A stretch of DNA of 27,264 bases from CAZVEE01 sp964625525 (lineage in GTDB: Bacteria; Pseudomonadota; Alphaproteobacteria; JAJFIK01), in NCBI GenBank assembly GCA_964625525.1, contig CAZVEE010000046.1, positions 1 to 27,264 on the forward strand, in the 5' to 3' direction. Numbering within the stretch: the stretch's first letter is position 1; the number at the start of each line of letters is the position of its first letter. The position numbers and the translations under genes are program-made. Under the pieces are notes generated by a model. It was not told the DNA's origin. It did no database searches and was given only the letters and a program-made list of their open reading frames with translations. Shown piece by piece: positions 6,212-14,567 of the stretch.

Positions 6212-7960
6212 ATGACCCGCGAACCGTCCAACCGCCCCCTTACCAGCCGCGCCATGATTGATGGTCCGGCCCGCGCGCCCGCGCGCGCCATGCTGCGCGC
6301 CACCGGCCTCGATGACGAGGCCATGGCCAAACCGATCATTGGTGTGGTGAACACCTGGAGCAACGTCACCCCTTGCAATATGCATCTGCAGCATTTGGCC
6401 GAGCCGGTGCGCGAGGGCATTGGCGAGGCCGGCGGCACACCGGTGGATTTCAACACCATTGTCGTCAGCGACGGGATTTCCATGGGCACCGAGGGCATGC
6501 GCGCCTCGCTCATGTCCCGCGAAGCCATTGCCGATTCCATCGAACTGGTGACCCGTGGGCACAGCCTTGACGGCCTGGTGATCATTGTCGGATGCGACAA
6601 GACCATTCCCGCCGCAGCCATGGTGCTGGCCCGGCTCGATTGTCCGGGTGTGGTGCTTTATGGCGGGTCGATCATGCCCGGTCGTTTCCGGGGCCAGGAT
6701 GTGACCATTCAAGACGTGTTTGAGGCTGTTGGCGCCCACGCGGCCGGGAGCCTGTCCGATGAAGGCCTCGCGGAAGTCGAGCGGGCCGCTTGTCCGGGCG
6801 CGGGCGCCTGTGGCGGCCAGTTCACGGCGAACACCATGGCCATGGCGCTGAGCCTGATGGGTCTGTCGCCCATGGGCGCCAATGACGTGCCTGCGGTCCA
6901 TCCCGCCAAAGGGGGCGAGGCCAAGCGCTGCGGCCGTCTGGTGCTCGATATGGTTCGGGCGGGAACCGGAGGGCGGCATTTCGTGACGCCGGAGTCCTTG
7001 CGCAACGCCGCGCGGGGGGTGAGCGCCACGGCGGGCTCCACCAATGCGGTCTTGCACCTGCTGGCCATTGCGCAAGAAGCGGATGTGCCGTTCTCGATCG
7101 ATGAGTTCGACGACGCCTCACGCCGCACACCAGTGATCGCGGATTTGAAGCCCGGCGGCCGGTTCATGGCGCCGGATCTGTTCGCCGCTGGCGGCACGGC
7201 GCTGGTGGCCCGGCGGCTGCTGGAGGCGGGACTGCTCGCGGATACGCCGACGGTCACGGGCCAGAGCCTGCATGGAGAAGTGGGCGGGGCCACAGAGCGG
7301 CCCGGCCAAGCGGTGGTGCACAGTGTGGAGGCGCCGCTGAAACCGCGTGGTGGCTTCGGGATCCTCTATGGCGGCCTGGCGCCGGAAGGGTGTGTGGTGA
7401 AGCTCGCCGGACACGGACAATTGTTCTTCGAAGGTCCGGCTCGGGTGTTTGACGGCGAAGAAGCCGCCTTTGCCGCTGTCGAGGCGGGACGGATCGCCGC
7501 CGGTGACGTCATTGTCATCCGCTATGAGGGCCCGCGCGGGGGGCCGGGCATGCGGGAGATGCTGGCGGTCACCGCCGCGCTGGCGGGCGCGGGCCTGGGT
7601 GATGAGGTGGCGCTGATCACCGACGGGCGCTTTTCCGGCGCCACGCGCGGCTTCTCTGTGGGCCATGTGGCGCCAGAGGCCGCTGATGGCGGCCCCATCG
7701 CTTTTATGCGTGACGGCGATCCGGTGCGCATCGACGTGGAAGCGCGGCGCATTGATGTGAACGCGGATCTTGCATCCCGGCGTGCCGGCTGGAGCGCGCC
7801 CGCGCCGCGCTACACGAAGGGCTATTTCGCCAAATACGCCACGCTGGTCGCAAGCGCCTCTGACGGTGCGCACACCAATCCGCCCGCGCAGGGCCCACAC
7901 GGGCGCGCAGGCCAGACCCATTCTTCCGATACTCCTGCAAGACACGAGGTTTCCCAATGA
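6212..7960 (+). CDS. ilvD: Dihydroxy-acid dehydratase
   Basis: IlvD dehydrates 2,3-dihydroxy-isovalerate and 2,3-dihydroxy-3-methylvalerate to the 2-oxo acids that become valine, leucine and isoleucine. The Fe-S ligand cysteines are present: TPCN (C55), GCDKT (C128, next to the active-site lysine) and CPGAGACGG (C194 and C200, of which one is the third ligand). VSDGISMGTEGM and ITDGRFSGATRGFSVGHVAPEA are diagnostic for the family. At 582 aa it is slightly long, with a poorly conserved tail of about 35 residues (after ATLVAS) that runs into the next gene. ATG 6212 follows a weak AGAA-type site and is the first gene after the attenuator. Its stop overlaps the ilvC start by 4 bp. Confidence 0.97.
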   Translation: MTREPSNRPLTSRAMIDGPARAPARAMLRATGLDDEAMAKPIIGVVNTWSNVTPCNMHLQHLAEPVREGIGEAGGTPVDFNTIVVSDGISMGTEGMRASLMSREAIADSIELVTRGHSLDGLVIIVGCDKTIPAAAMVLARLDCPGVVLYGGSIMPGRFRGQDVTIQDVFEAVGAHAAGSLSDEGLAEVERAACPGAGACGGQFTANTMAMALSLMGLSPMGANDVPAVHPAKGGEAKRCGRLVLDMVRAGTGGRHFVTPESLRNAARGVSATAGSTNAVLHLLAIAQEADVPFSIDEFDDASRRTPVIADLKPGGRFMAPDLFAAGGTALVARRLLEAGLLADTPTVTGQSLHGEVGGATERPGQAVVHSVEAPLKPRGGFGILYGGLAPEGCVVKLAGHGQLFFEGPARVFDGEEAAFAAVEAGRIAAGDVIVIRYEGPRGGPGMREMLAVTAALAGAGLGDEVALITDGRFSGATRGFSVGHVAPEAADGGPIAFMRDGDPVRIDVEARRIDVNADLASRRAGWSAPAPRYTKGYFAKYATLVASASDGAHTNPPAQGPHGRAGQTHSSDTPARHEVSQ

Positions 7961-8961
7961 CTTTCCTAACCGAACCCGATGTGGATATGACCGCGCTGTC
8001 CGGCCGGCGCATTGCCGTGATGGGCTATGGCAGCCAGGGGCGCGCCCATGCGCTCAACTTGCACGACGCTGGCCATGACGTGGTGGTGGGGGTGCGCGAG
8101 GGGGGGCCAAGCTGGACCCGTGCGCAGGCAGATGGCCTCACGGTTGCGCGGCCACGCGAGGCCGCCGCGAGCGCGGATCTCATTGCCATGCTGGTGCCCG
8201 ACATGGCCCAGGAGGCGCTCTATCGCGATGAGATTGCGCCGGTGATGGAACCGGGCAAGGCGTTGCTCTTCGCCCACGGATTTTCGGTCTACTACGGTCG
8301 TGTGACCCCAGCGGACGGCATCGACGTGATGTTGGTCGCGCCGAAGGGGCCAGGCGATCTCGTGCGCCGCGAATATGAGCGCGGCCGCGGTGTGCCGTGC
8401 CTGCGTGCCGTGCATCGGGACGCCACGGGCCGGGCAGGCGCTATGGCGCTTGCGTATGCCCATGGCATCGGCGGCACCCGGACGGGCGTGATCGATACAA
8501 CCTTCGCGGAGGAAACCGAGACCGATCTGTTTGGGGAACAGGCGGTGTTGTGCGGCGGTGTAACCGAACTGGTGCAGCAGGGCTTCGACACTCTGGTCGA
8601 GGCCGGTTACCAGCCGGAAGTGGCCTATTTCGAATGCCTCCATGAACTCAAGCTCATCGTCGATCTCCTTTACGAGGGCGGCATTTCCAAGATGCATGAT
8701 TTCGTCAGCGACACGGCGAAATACGGCGACATGGTCAGTGGACCGCGTGTCATTAACGAGGAAACGCGAGCGCGGATGCGCGAGGTCCTCCGCGACATCC
8801 AGAACGGGACGTTCGCGCGCGAATGGGTGCTGGAGAACCAGGCGGGGCAGGTGCGGTATCGCAATATGCTCGCCAAGGACAAGGCGCATCCCATTGAAGC
8901 GATTGGTGAAACCCTGCGCGAACGCATGCCGTGGCTGCGTCCGGGCTCCAACTCCGCCTGA
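7957..8961 (+). CDS. ilvC: Ketol-acid reductoisomerase (NADP+), class I
   Basis: IlvC rearranges and reduces acetolactate and acetohydroxybutyrate. The nucleotide-binding GYGSQG is at residues 23-28 and the catalytic histidine is H107 in LFAHGFS. The metal ligands D190 and E194 lie in EETETDLFGEQ, and E226 and E230 in ECLHELK; the active-site serine is S251 in FVSDTAKYGD. At 334 aa it is class I. The N-terminus is shorter than the common MRVYYD-type start, and the motifs KGPGDLVRREYERGRGVPC and SGPRVI recall the Xanthomonas-type enzyme more than the usual alphaproteobacterial one; this is a judgement from memory. It overlaps ilvD by 4 bp and is followed after 5 bases by ilvG. Confidence 0.96.
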   Translation: MTFLTEPDVDMTALSGRRIAVMGYGSQGRAHALNLHDAGHDVVVGVREGGPSWTRAQADGLTVARPREAAASADLIAMLVPDMAQEALYRDEIAPVMEPGKALLFAHGFSVYYGRVTPADGIDVMLVAPKGPGDLVRREYERGRGVPCLRAVHRDATGRAGAMALAYAHGIGGTRTGVIDTTFAEETETDLFGEQAVLCGGVTELVQQGFDTLVEAGYQPEVAYFECLHELKLIVDLLYEGGISKMHDFVSDTAKYGDMVSGPRVINEETRARMREVLRDIQNGTFAREWVLENQAGQVRYRNMLAKDKAHPIEAIGETLRERMPWLRPGSNSA

Positions 8962-8966
8962 GAGCC

Positions 8967-10667
8967 ATGACCAGTCAGATCGACACCGCCGCCCTGGAAA
9001 ACCGTCAGCCCTCGAACCGGTTATCGGGTGCCCGCCTGCTGATCCAGGCGCTTGAAGCGCAAGGCGTGGAGTATATTTTCGGCTATCCGGGCGGGGCGAT
9101 CATGCCCGTCTATGATGCGCTGACAGACTCCCGCATGACCCATATTCTGACCCGCCACGAGCAGGGCGCGGCGCTCTCCGCCGATGGCTATGCGCGGGTG
9201 TCGGGGAAGGTGGGCGTGTGCCTCGCGACCTCCGGCCCTGGTGCGACCAACCTTGTAACCGGGATCGCCAACGCGTTTCTGGATTCCGTGCCCATGGTCG
9301 CGATCACGGGCCAGGTGGCGACACCGCTCATGGGCACGGACGCCTTCCAGGAAGTGGATATCTTCGGCATCACCCTACCGGTGGTGAAGCACAGCTTCAT
9401 CATTCGAGATGCTGCGGATATCCCCCGGATTGTGGCCGAGGCCTTTGAGATCGCGGCGTCGGGCCGGCCGGGGCCGGTGCTGATCGATCTGCCTAAGGAT
9501 GTGGCCAATACACTGGTGATGACACCTCGGCCGACACGCTCCGTGATGCCCGCTTTGCCGGCGCCTGACGCGGATGCCCTGGACCAGGCCAATGCCTTGA
9601 TCGCGCAGGCTCGAAAGCCGCTGCTCTATGTGGGCGGCGGGATCGGGATTGCTGGCGCGGAAGGGGCACTGCGCCGCTTTGTGGTGCGCAGTCAGATCCC
9701 GCTGGTGGCCACGCTCAAGGGGCTGGGTGCTCTGCCGACAGATCATCCGTTGTTCCTGGGGATGCTGGGCATGCACGGCTTGAAGGCGGCCAACCACGCG
9801 GTGCAGGACTGCGATCTGCTGATCTGTTGCGGGGCCCGCTTTGATGACCGGGCCACGGGCAAGCTCGATACGTTCGCGCCCAATGCCCGGGTGATCCATA
9901 TGGACGGCGATGCGGCGGAAATCGGCAAGTTGCGCCGGGCGGAAGTGGGCATGGCCGGGGATCTGACAGCCGCCCTTGATCGGCTGGAGGGCAACCCGGT
10001 CGCTTATGCCCCCTGGCGTGCCGAGACGCTGGCATGGAAGGCGGAGCATGGCTGGCGCTACGATGCTCCGGGCACCGGCATTTATGCGCCGGCGCTGTTG
10101 AAGCAATTGTCCGAGGCAGCGGGAGACGCCTTCATTGCCACTTGCGATGTGGGCCAGCACCAGATGTGGGTGGCCCAGCATTGCCGTTTTTCCCGGCCTC
10201 AAGCGCATCTCACGAGTGGTGGCCTGGGAACCATGGGCTTTGGCATGCCGGCTGGGATCGGTGCCATGCTCGCCGAACCGGACGCCTGCGTCGTCACGGT
10301 GACCGGCGACGGCTCCATCATGATGAATATCCAGGAACTGGCGACGCTGAACCGCTACGGCATCCCGCTGAAGATCGTGCTGCTGGATAATGCGGGTCTG
10401 GGCATGGTTCGTCAGTGGCAGGAACTTTTTTTCGACCGCAACTTCTCCGAGGTGGATCTGTCGGACAATCCGGATTTTGTCCGGGTGGCCGAAGCCTTCG
10501 GTGTGGAAGCGTTCGCGATTACCGCCCGCGATGAAGTCACGGCCGGGATCGACCGGTTGCTCCGGGCCGAGGGCCCGGTGCTCATGCATGTGCGCATCGA
10601 TGCACGCGAGAACGTCTGGCCGCTGGTGCCGCCGGGCAAATCCAATGCCGATATGATGGAGGCCTGA
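8967..10667 (+). CDS. ilvG: Acetolactate synthase large (catalytic) subunit, IlvG type
   Basis: This ThDP- and FAD-dependent enzyme condenses two pyruvates, or pyruvate and 2-oxobutyrate, to open valine/leucine or isoleucine synthesis. The 566-aa protein has the N-terminal ThDP domain with GYPGGAIMPVYDAL and the catalytic Glu (E65 in RHEQGA), a central FAD-associated domain, and the C-terminal ThDP site with GDGSIMMNIQEL (about residue 446 onwards). The C-terminal segment GMVRQWQELFF...DNPDF...ENVWPLVPPGKSN closely resembles enterobacterial IlvG of isozyme II. The start ATG 8967, just after the ilvC stop, was preferred to the longer frame from 8931 inside ilvC. The paired regulatory subunit gene follows after 2 bases. 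Confidence 0.95.
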   Translation: MTSQIDTAALENRQPSNRLSGARLLIQALEAQGVEYIFGYPGGAIMPVYDALTDSRMTHILTRHEQGAALSADGYARVSGKVGVCLATSGPGATNLVTGIANAFLDSVPMVAITGQVATPLMGTDAFQEVDIFGITLPVVKHSFIIRDAADIPRIVAEAFEIAASGRPGPVLIDLPKDVANTLVMTPRPTRSVMPALPAPDADALDQANALIAQARKPLLYVGGGIGIAGAEGALRRFVVRSQIPLVATLKGLGALPTDHPLFLGMLGMHGLKAANHAVQDCDLLICCGARFDDRATGKLDTFAPNARVIHMDGDAAEIGKLRRAEVGMAGDLTAALDRLEGNPVAYAPWRAETLAWKAEHGWRYDAPGTGIYAPALLKQLSEAAGDAFIATCDVGQHQMWVAQHCRFSRPQAHLTSGGLGTMGFGMPAGIGAMLAEPDACVVTVTGDGSIMMNIQELATLNRYGIPLKIVLLDNAGLGMVRQWQELFFDRNFSEVDLSDNPDFVRVAEAFGVEAFAITARDEVTAGIDRLLRAEGPVLMHVRIDARENVWPLVPPGKSNADMMEA

Positions 10668-10669
10668 TC

Positions 10670-10939
10670 ATGATTGACACCATTCGCATTTCCGCCGACC
10701 GCAGCGAAGGGCTGCTGCAACGTCTCATTGGCCTCATTGAGCGCCGGGGCTTTGCCATCGAGGCCATTGCTATGCCGCGTGGCGGTACGGCCGAAGCAGA
10801 ACTGACCGTGACCGTGGCGGCCCGAGATGACAGTCGTCATACGGATCAATTGACCCAACAAATCATGCGCCTGATCGGGGTGCGCACGGCCGTCGCCGAT
10901 GCCCGGATGCATGCGGTAACCTCGGGAGGACAACCATGA
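10670..10939 (+). CDS. ilvM: Acetolactate synthase small (regulatory) subunit, ACT domain, IlvM type
   Basis: The 89-aa protein is a single ACT domain (IRISADRSEGLLQRLIGLIERRGFAI..) and should bind and activate the large subunit encoded just upstream. It is about half the length of the IlvH/IlvN-type subunit (about 160-180 aa) usual in alphaproteobacteria and similar in size to E. coli IlvM, matching the IlvG-like catalytic subunit. Isozyme II of enterics is insensitive to valine; whether this pair is cannot be read from the sequence. GGAGG lies 8 bases before ATG 10670. The stop overlaps the leuA start (ATGA). Confidence 0.9.
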   Translation: MIDTIRISADRSEGLLQRLIGLIERRGFAIEAIAMPRGGTAEAELTVTVAARDDSRHTDQLTQQIMRLIGVRTAVADARMHAVTSGGQP

Positions 10940-12600
10940 CCAAGCAAAGCGACGTAGAAAGCGACGTATCGACCACGAACGCAGAGGGTGCCCGCGAGCG
11001 GATCAGCGTCTTCGACACCACTTTGCGCGATGGCGAGCAGGCGCCCGGCTATTCCATGGACATGGACCAAAAGCTCGTCATGGCGCGCAAACTGGCGGCG
11101 CTGAAAGTCGATGTGATCGAGGCGGGTTTCGCCGCTGCCTCGCCCGGCGATTTCGCCTCAGTCGAGCGCATCGCCGGGGAGATCGAGGGGCCGGTGATCT
11201 GCTCTCTGGCCCGCGCCGGGTTCGAGGATATCGCCCGCGCGGGGCGGGCTCTGAAGCCTGCTGGCCGCAGGCGCATTCACGTCTTCCTGGCCACAAGCCC
11301 CGTGCATCGAGAGTTCAAACTCCAGCTCAGCAAAGAAGAAGTGCTGAAACAGGCGATCGCGGCAGTGGGCGAGGCGCGCACCTGGGCGGATGAAGTGGAG
11401 TTTTCTCCCGAAGATGCGATCCGCACCGAGCGCGAGTTTCTGTTTGAAGTGATCGCCGCGGTGATCGAGGCGGGGGCCCATGTGGTGAACATTCCCGACA
11501 CCGTGGGCTACACGACGCCGGCGGAAATTCGCGACCTCTTCGCCACCATCTCGGCGCAGGTGCCGGGCGCGCGGGATGTGGTGCTCAGCACCCATTGCCA
11601 TGACGATCTGGGCATGGCCGTGGCCAACAGCCTGGCCGCGCTCGAAGGGGGCGCGCGCCAGATTGAATGCACCGTGAATGGAATTGGTGAGCGCGCGGGC
11701 AATGCCTCGTTGGAAGAAGCGGTCATGGCCCTAAAAGTGCGCGAGGAGCGCTTCGGCTTCGTCACCGGGGTGGACACGACGCAGATCCATGATGCCAGCC
11801 TGACATTATGTGCGCTCACGGGAAATGCGGTGCCGCGCAACAAAGCCATTGTCGGGCGCAACGCCTTTGCCCATGAAGCGGGAATTCATCAGCATGGCGT
11901 GCTGGCGAACCGGGCCACCTATGAAATCATGAAGCCCGAAGATGTGGGTGTGCCGGAATCGAGCCTGGTGCTGGGCAAACACTCTGGTAAGCATGCGGTG
12001 GCGGCCCGCGCGCGGGACATGGGCTATGAGCTGAGCGATAATCAACTCAAGACCGTGTTTGTGAGTTTTAAGGCGCTTGCGGATCAGTGCAAGGAAGTGC
12101 TGGACGCCGATCTGGAAGGGCTCATCATGGGCGTCGCGGAGGCACCGCGAGAGCAATGGCGGGTCACGGGCGTGCATGTGAATTCGGGTATCGGTGTGGA
12201 TGGTGTCAGCGTTGCTGTTGTCGATATCGAGGACGGGGACAGGGAAGCCATGCGCGATACGGCCACGGCGCCCCGGGCGGAAGACGCCGTGATGCAGGCG
12301 GTTGCCCGCGCCACAGGCGTGGCCATGAGCCTTGATGCCTTACGCATTGACGTGGCCCATGAGCAGGGGCGCACCCGCTGCACTGCCCATGCGGATGTCT
12401 CCATTAACGGGCGGATTGTTCAGTGTTCGGGCAGTGCGTCTGACATGATGGCGGCCGTAGCCGAGGCCTTTGTCGCCAGTGCCAACCGAGCCGCGCGACA
12501 GCCCGCCGGAGCCGCTGTCCGTGATGTCCCCCCGTTCCCGGTTCGCCCGCGCGGTGAAGCTCAGGAGGCCGCCTGCCATGGCACCCCGTTCTCTGTTTGA
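10936..12600 (+). CDS. leuA: 2-Isopropylmalate synthase
   Basis: LeuA condenses 2-oxoisovalerate with acetyl-CoA, the committed step to leucine. After about 22 variable residues, the HMGL-like TIM barrel starts with ISVFDTTLRDGEQAPGYSM. It continues with VEFSPEDAIRTE, THCHDDLGMAVANSLAALEGGARQ (metal-binding His pair) and NGIGERAGNASLEE. The subdomain linker RNKAIVGRNAFAHEAGIHQHG follows, and residues beyond about 400 form the C-terminal regulatory domain that in the family mediates leucine feedback. At 554 aa it is of normal length for the form with a regulatory domain. GGGAGGA precedes ATG 10936, which overlaps the ilvM stop; the 3' end overlaps leuC by 23 bp. Confidence 0.96.
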   Translation: MTKQSDVESDVSTTNAEGARERISVFDTTLRDGEQAPGYSMDMDQKLVMARKLAALKVDVIEAGFAAASPGDFASVERIAGEIEGPVICSLARAGFEDIARAGRALKPAGRRRIHVFLATSPVHREFKLQLSKEEVLKQAIAAVGEARTWADEVEFSPEDAIRTEREFLFEVIAAVIEAGAHVVNIPDTVGYTTPAEIRDLFATISAQVPGARDVVLSTHCHDDLGMAVANSLAALEGGARQIECTVNGIGERAGNASLEEAVMALKVREERFGFVTGVDTTQIHDASLTLCALTGNAVPRNKAIVGRNAFAHEAGIHQHGVLANRATYEIMKPEDVGVPESSLVLGKHSGKHAVAARARDMGYELSDNQLKTVFVSFKALADQCKEVLDADLEGLIMGVAEAPREQWRVTGVHVNSGIGVDGVSVAVVDIEDGDREAMRDTATAPRAEDAVMQAVARATGVAMSLDALRIDVAHEQGRTRCTAHADVSINGRIVQCSGSASDMMAAVAEAFVASANRAARQPAGAAVRDVPPFPVRPRGEAQEAACHGTPFSV

Positions 12601-13996
12601 CAAAGTGTGGGACGCCCATGTGGTGGTCCCGGAAACGCCGGAACATCCCGCCGTTTTGTATGTGGATCTGCATCTGGTGCATGAGGTGACGTCGCCGCAG
12701 GCCTTCGCCATGCTGCGGGATCGGGGGCTCGGCGTGCGCCGACCGGCGCGGACCGTGGCCACCATGGATCACTCCACGCCGACGCTTGCGGCGGGTCCGG
12801 ATGGAAAACGACCCTTTGTGACCGAAGCGGCGGAGGCGCAGGTTGCCCAGCTTGAGCGGAACTGCGCCGATTTCGGGATCACGCTCCATGGCTGGGACAG
12901 TCCCCATCGCGGCATCGTCCATGTGATTGGGCCGGAACTGGGCGTGACCCAACCGGGTGCGACCATTGTCTGCGGCGATAGCCATACGAGCACCCATGGG
13001 GCCTTCGGAGCGCTTGCCTTCGGCATCGGCACCACCGAAGTGGGCCATGTTCTGGCCACCCAATGCCTGTTACAGCGCAAGCCCAAAAGCATGGCCATTG
13101 AGGTGGAGGGGGACTTGCCCCCCGGCGTGACAGCAAAGGACGTGATCCTGGCCATTATCGCCGAGATCGGCGTCGGCGGCGGCACGGGCTATGTGCTGGA
13201 GTATCGTGGGTCGGCCATCCGGGGGCTGAGCATGGAAGGGCGCATGACCCTGTGCAACATGTCCATTGAGGCCGGTGCGCGCGCCGGGATGATTGCCCCG
13301 GACGACACCACCTTTGCCTGGCTTGAAGGGCGGCCTCAGGCGCCCCAAGGCGCGGCCTGGGATGCGGCGGTGGCCCGCTGGCGGACACTTGTCTCGGACG
13401 AAGGCGCAACATTTGACCGCACGGTGCGCCTGAAGGCCGAGGATATCCGGCCTATGGTGACCTTTGGCACCAACCCCGCCATGGCAATCGCGGTGGACCG
13501 GGCGGTACCCGAGCCCCGCGATGCGGTGGATCGTCAGGCCTATGACTATATGCAGGTCGAACCGGGCGCGCCCATGACGGGCCAGGCCGTGGATGTGGTT
13601 TTTATCGGCAGTTGCACCAATTCGCGGCTGTCTGATCTGGAAGCGGCGGCGGCGGTGATGCGCGGGCGCAAGGTGCATCCCCGGGTGCGCATGCTTGTGG
13701 TGCCCGGATCGGAAAAGGTGAAGCAGGCGGCCGAGGCCCGTGATCTGCACACGGTGTTTCTGGACGCTGGCGCCGAGTGGCGCGAGGCTGGATGCTCCAT
13801 GTGCATCGCCATGAATGGTGACATGGTGGCGCCGGGCCAGCTTGCCGTGTCCACCTCCAACCGCAATTTCGCGGGTCGTCAGGGCGCCGGCGCGCGCACC
13901 GTGCTCGCCAGTCCCGAAACCGCCGCCGCCAGTGCCATTGCCGGCACGGTGGCGGATCCGAGACTGTATTTGGAGGAGGCCGCCCATGCCTCGTGA
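12578..13996 (+). CDS. leuC: 3-Isopropylmalate dehydratase large subunit
   Basis: LeuC carries the [4Fe-4S] cluster of isopropylmalate isomerase, an aconitase-family enzyme that interconverts 2- and 3-isopropylmalate together with LeuD. The cluster cysteines are C346 (GSCTNSR), C406 and C409 (GCSMC). CGDSHTSTHGAFGALAFGIGTTEVGHVLATQ is the family signature in the first half (quoted in part: CGDSHTSTHGAFG). At 472 aa the length is typical. The start ATG 12578 (MAPRSLFDKVWD) was chosen over the longer frame from 12470 because AGGAGG lies about 9 bases upstream and homologues begin here. The gene overlaps leuA by 23 bp and leuD by 11 bp. Confidence 0.96.
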   Translation: MAPRSLFDKVWDAHVVVPETPEHPAVLYVDLHLVHEVTSPQAFAMLRDRGLGVRRPARTVATMDHSTPTLAAGPDGKRPFVTEAAEAQVAQLERNCADFGITLHGWDSPHRGIVHVIGPELGVTQPGATIVCGDSHTSTHGAFGALAFGIGTTEVGHVLATQCLLQRKPKSMAIEVEGDLPPGVTAKDVILAIIAEIGVGGGTGYVLEYRGSAIRGLSMEGRMTLCNMSIEAGARAGMIAPDDTTFAWLEGRPQAPQGAAWDAAVARWRTLVSDEGATFDRTVRLKAEDIRPMVTFGTNPAMAIAVDRAVPEPRDAVDRQAYDYMQVEPGAPMTGQAVDVVFIGSCTNSRLSDLEAAAAVMRGRKVHPRVRMLVVPGSEKVKQAAEARDLHTVFLDAGAEWREAGCSMCIAMNGDMVAPGQLAVSTSNRNFAGRQGAGARTVLASPETAAASAIAGTVADPRLYLEEAAHAS

Positions 13997-14567
13997 TCCC
14001 GTAACGCGTATTGTCTCCAAGTCCGTGGTGATGCCGACGGAGAATATCGACACCGATCAGATCATTCCCGCCCGCTTTCTCACCACGACGACGCGGGACG
14101 GTTTGGGCGTGCATCTATTCAATGATTGGCGCTATGAGGCCGATGGCACACCCAAAGCCGACTTTGTCTTGAATCGCCCGGAGATGGCCCGGCGCACCAT
14201 TTTGGTGGGGGGGGACAATTTCGGCTGCGGCTCCTCGCGTGAACATGCGCCGTGGGCGCTGGCGGATTTCGGCTTCCGCGCCGTGCTCAGCACCGAGATC
14301 GCCGATATCTTCCGCTCCAACGCCCAGAAAAATGGCATTGTTCCGGTGGAGATCACGCCGGCCTTTTACCGGCATCTCCTTGATCATCCGGACAGCGCGG
14401 TGACGGTGGATCTGGATGCGCTCCAGGTATGCGCCGATGGAATCGAACCGCAGGCTTTCGAAATCGAGCCCTTTGCACGCCACTGTCTGATGACGGGTGT
14501 GGACCAATTGGGCTTCCTGGAAAGTCATGCCGAGGCCATTGCGCGCTTTGAGGAGGCCCGAGCATGA
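13986..14567 (+). CDS. leuD: 3-Isopropylmalate dehydratase small subunit
   Basis: LeuD supplies the swivel domain that completes the isopropylmalate isomerase active site with LeuC. The 193-aa protein shows PTENIDTDQIIPARFL near the N-terminus, GGDNFGCGSSREHAPWAL, FRAVLSTEIADIFRSNAQKNG and a C-terminal FARHCLMTGVDQLGFL, all typical of the family. The start at ATG 13986 has GGAGGAGG 7 bases upstream and overlaps the end of leuC; the stop overlaps leuB by 4 bp. The tight overlaps suggest coupled, stoichiometric synthesis of the two subunits. Confidence 0.96.
   Translation: MPRDPVTRIVSKSVVMPTENIDTDQIIPARFLTTTTRDGLGVHLFNDWRYEADGTPKADFVLNRPEMARRTILVGGDNFGCGSSREHAPWALADFGFRAVLSTEIADIFRSNAQKNGIVPVEITPAFYRHLLDHPDSAVTVDLDALQVCADGIEPQAFEIEPFARHCLMTGVDQLGFLESHAEAIARFEEARA

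Noticed and set aside
5917..6621. 234-codon minus-strand frame covering the attenuator
   Set aside because: It crosses the leader, the terminator and ilvD in antisense; the plus-strand attenuator explains the region far better.
9375..10589. 404-codon open frame on the minus strand
   Set aside because: It is antisense to ilvG, whose ThDP motifs are unambiguous; the product is low-complexity with no family features.
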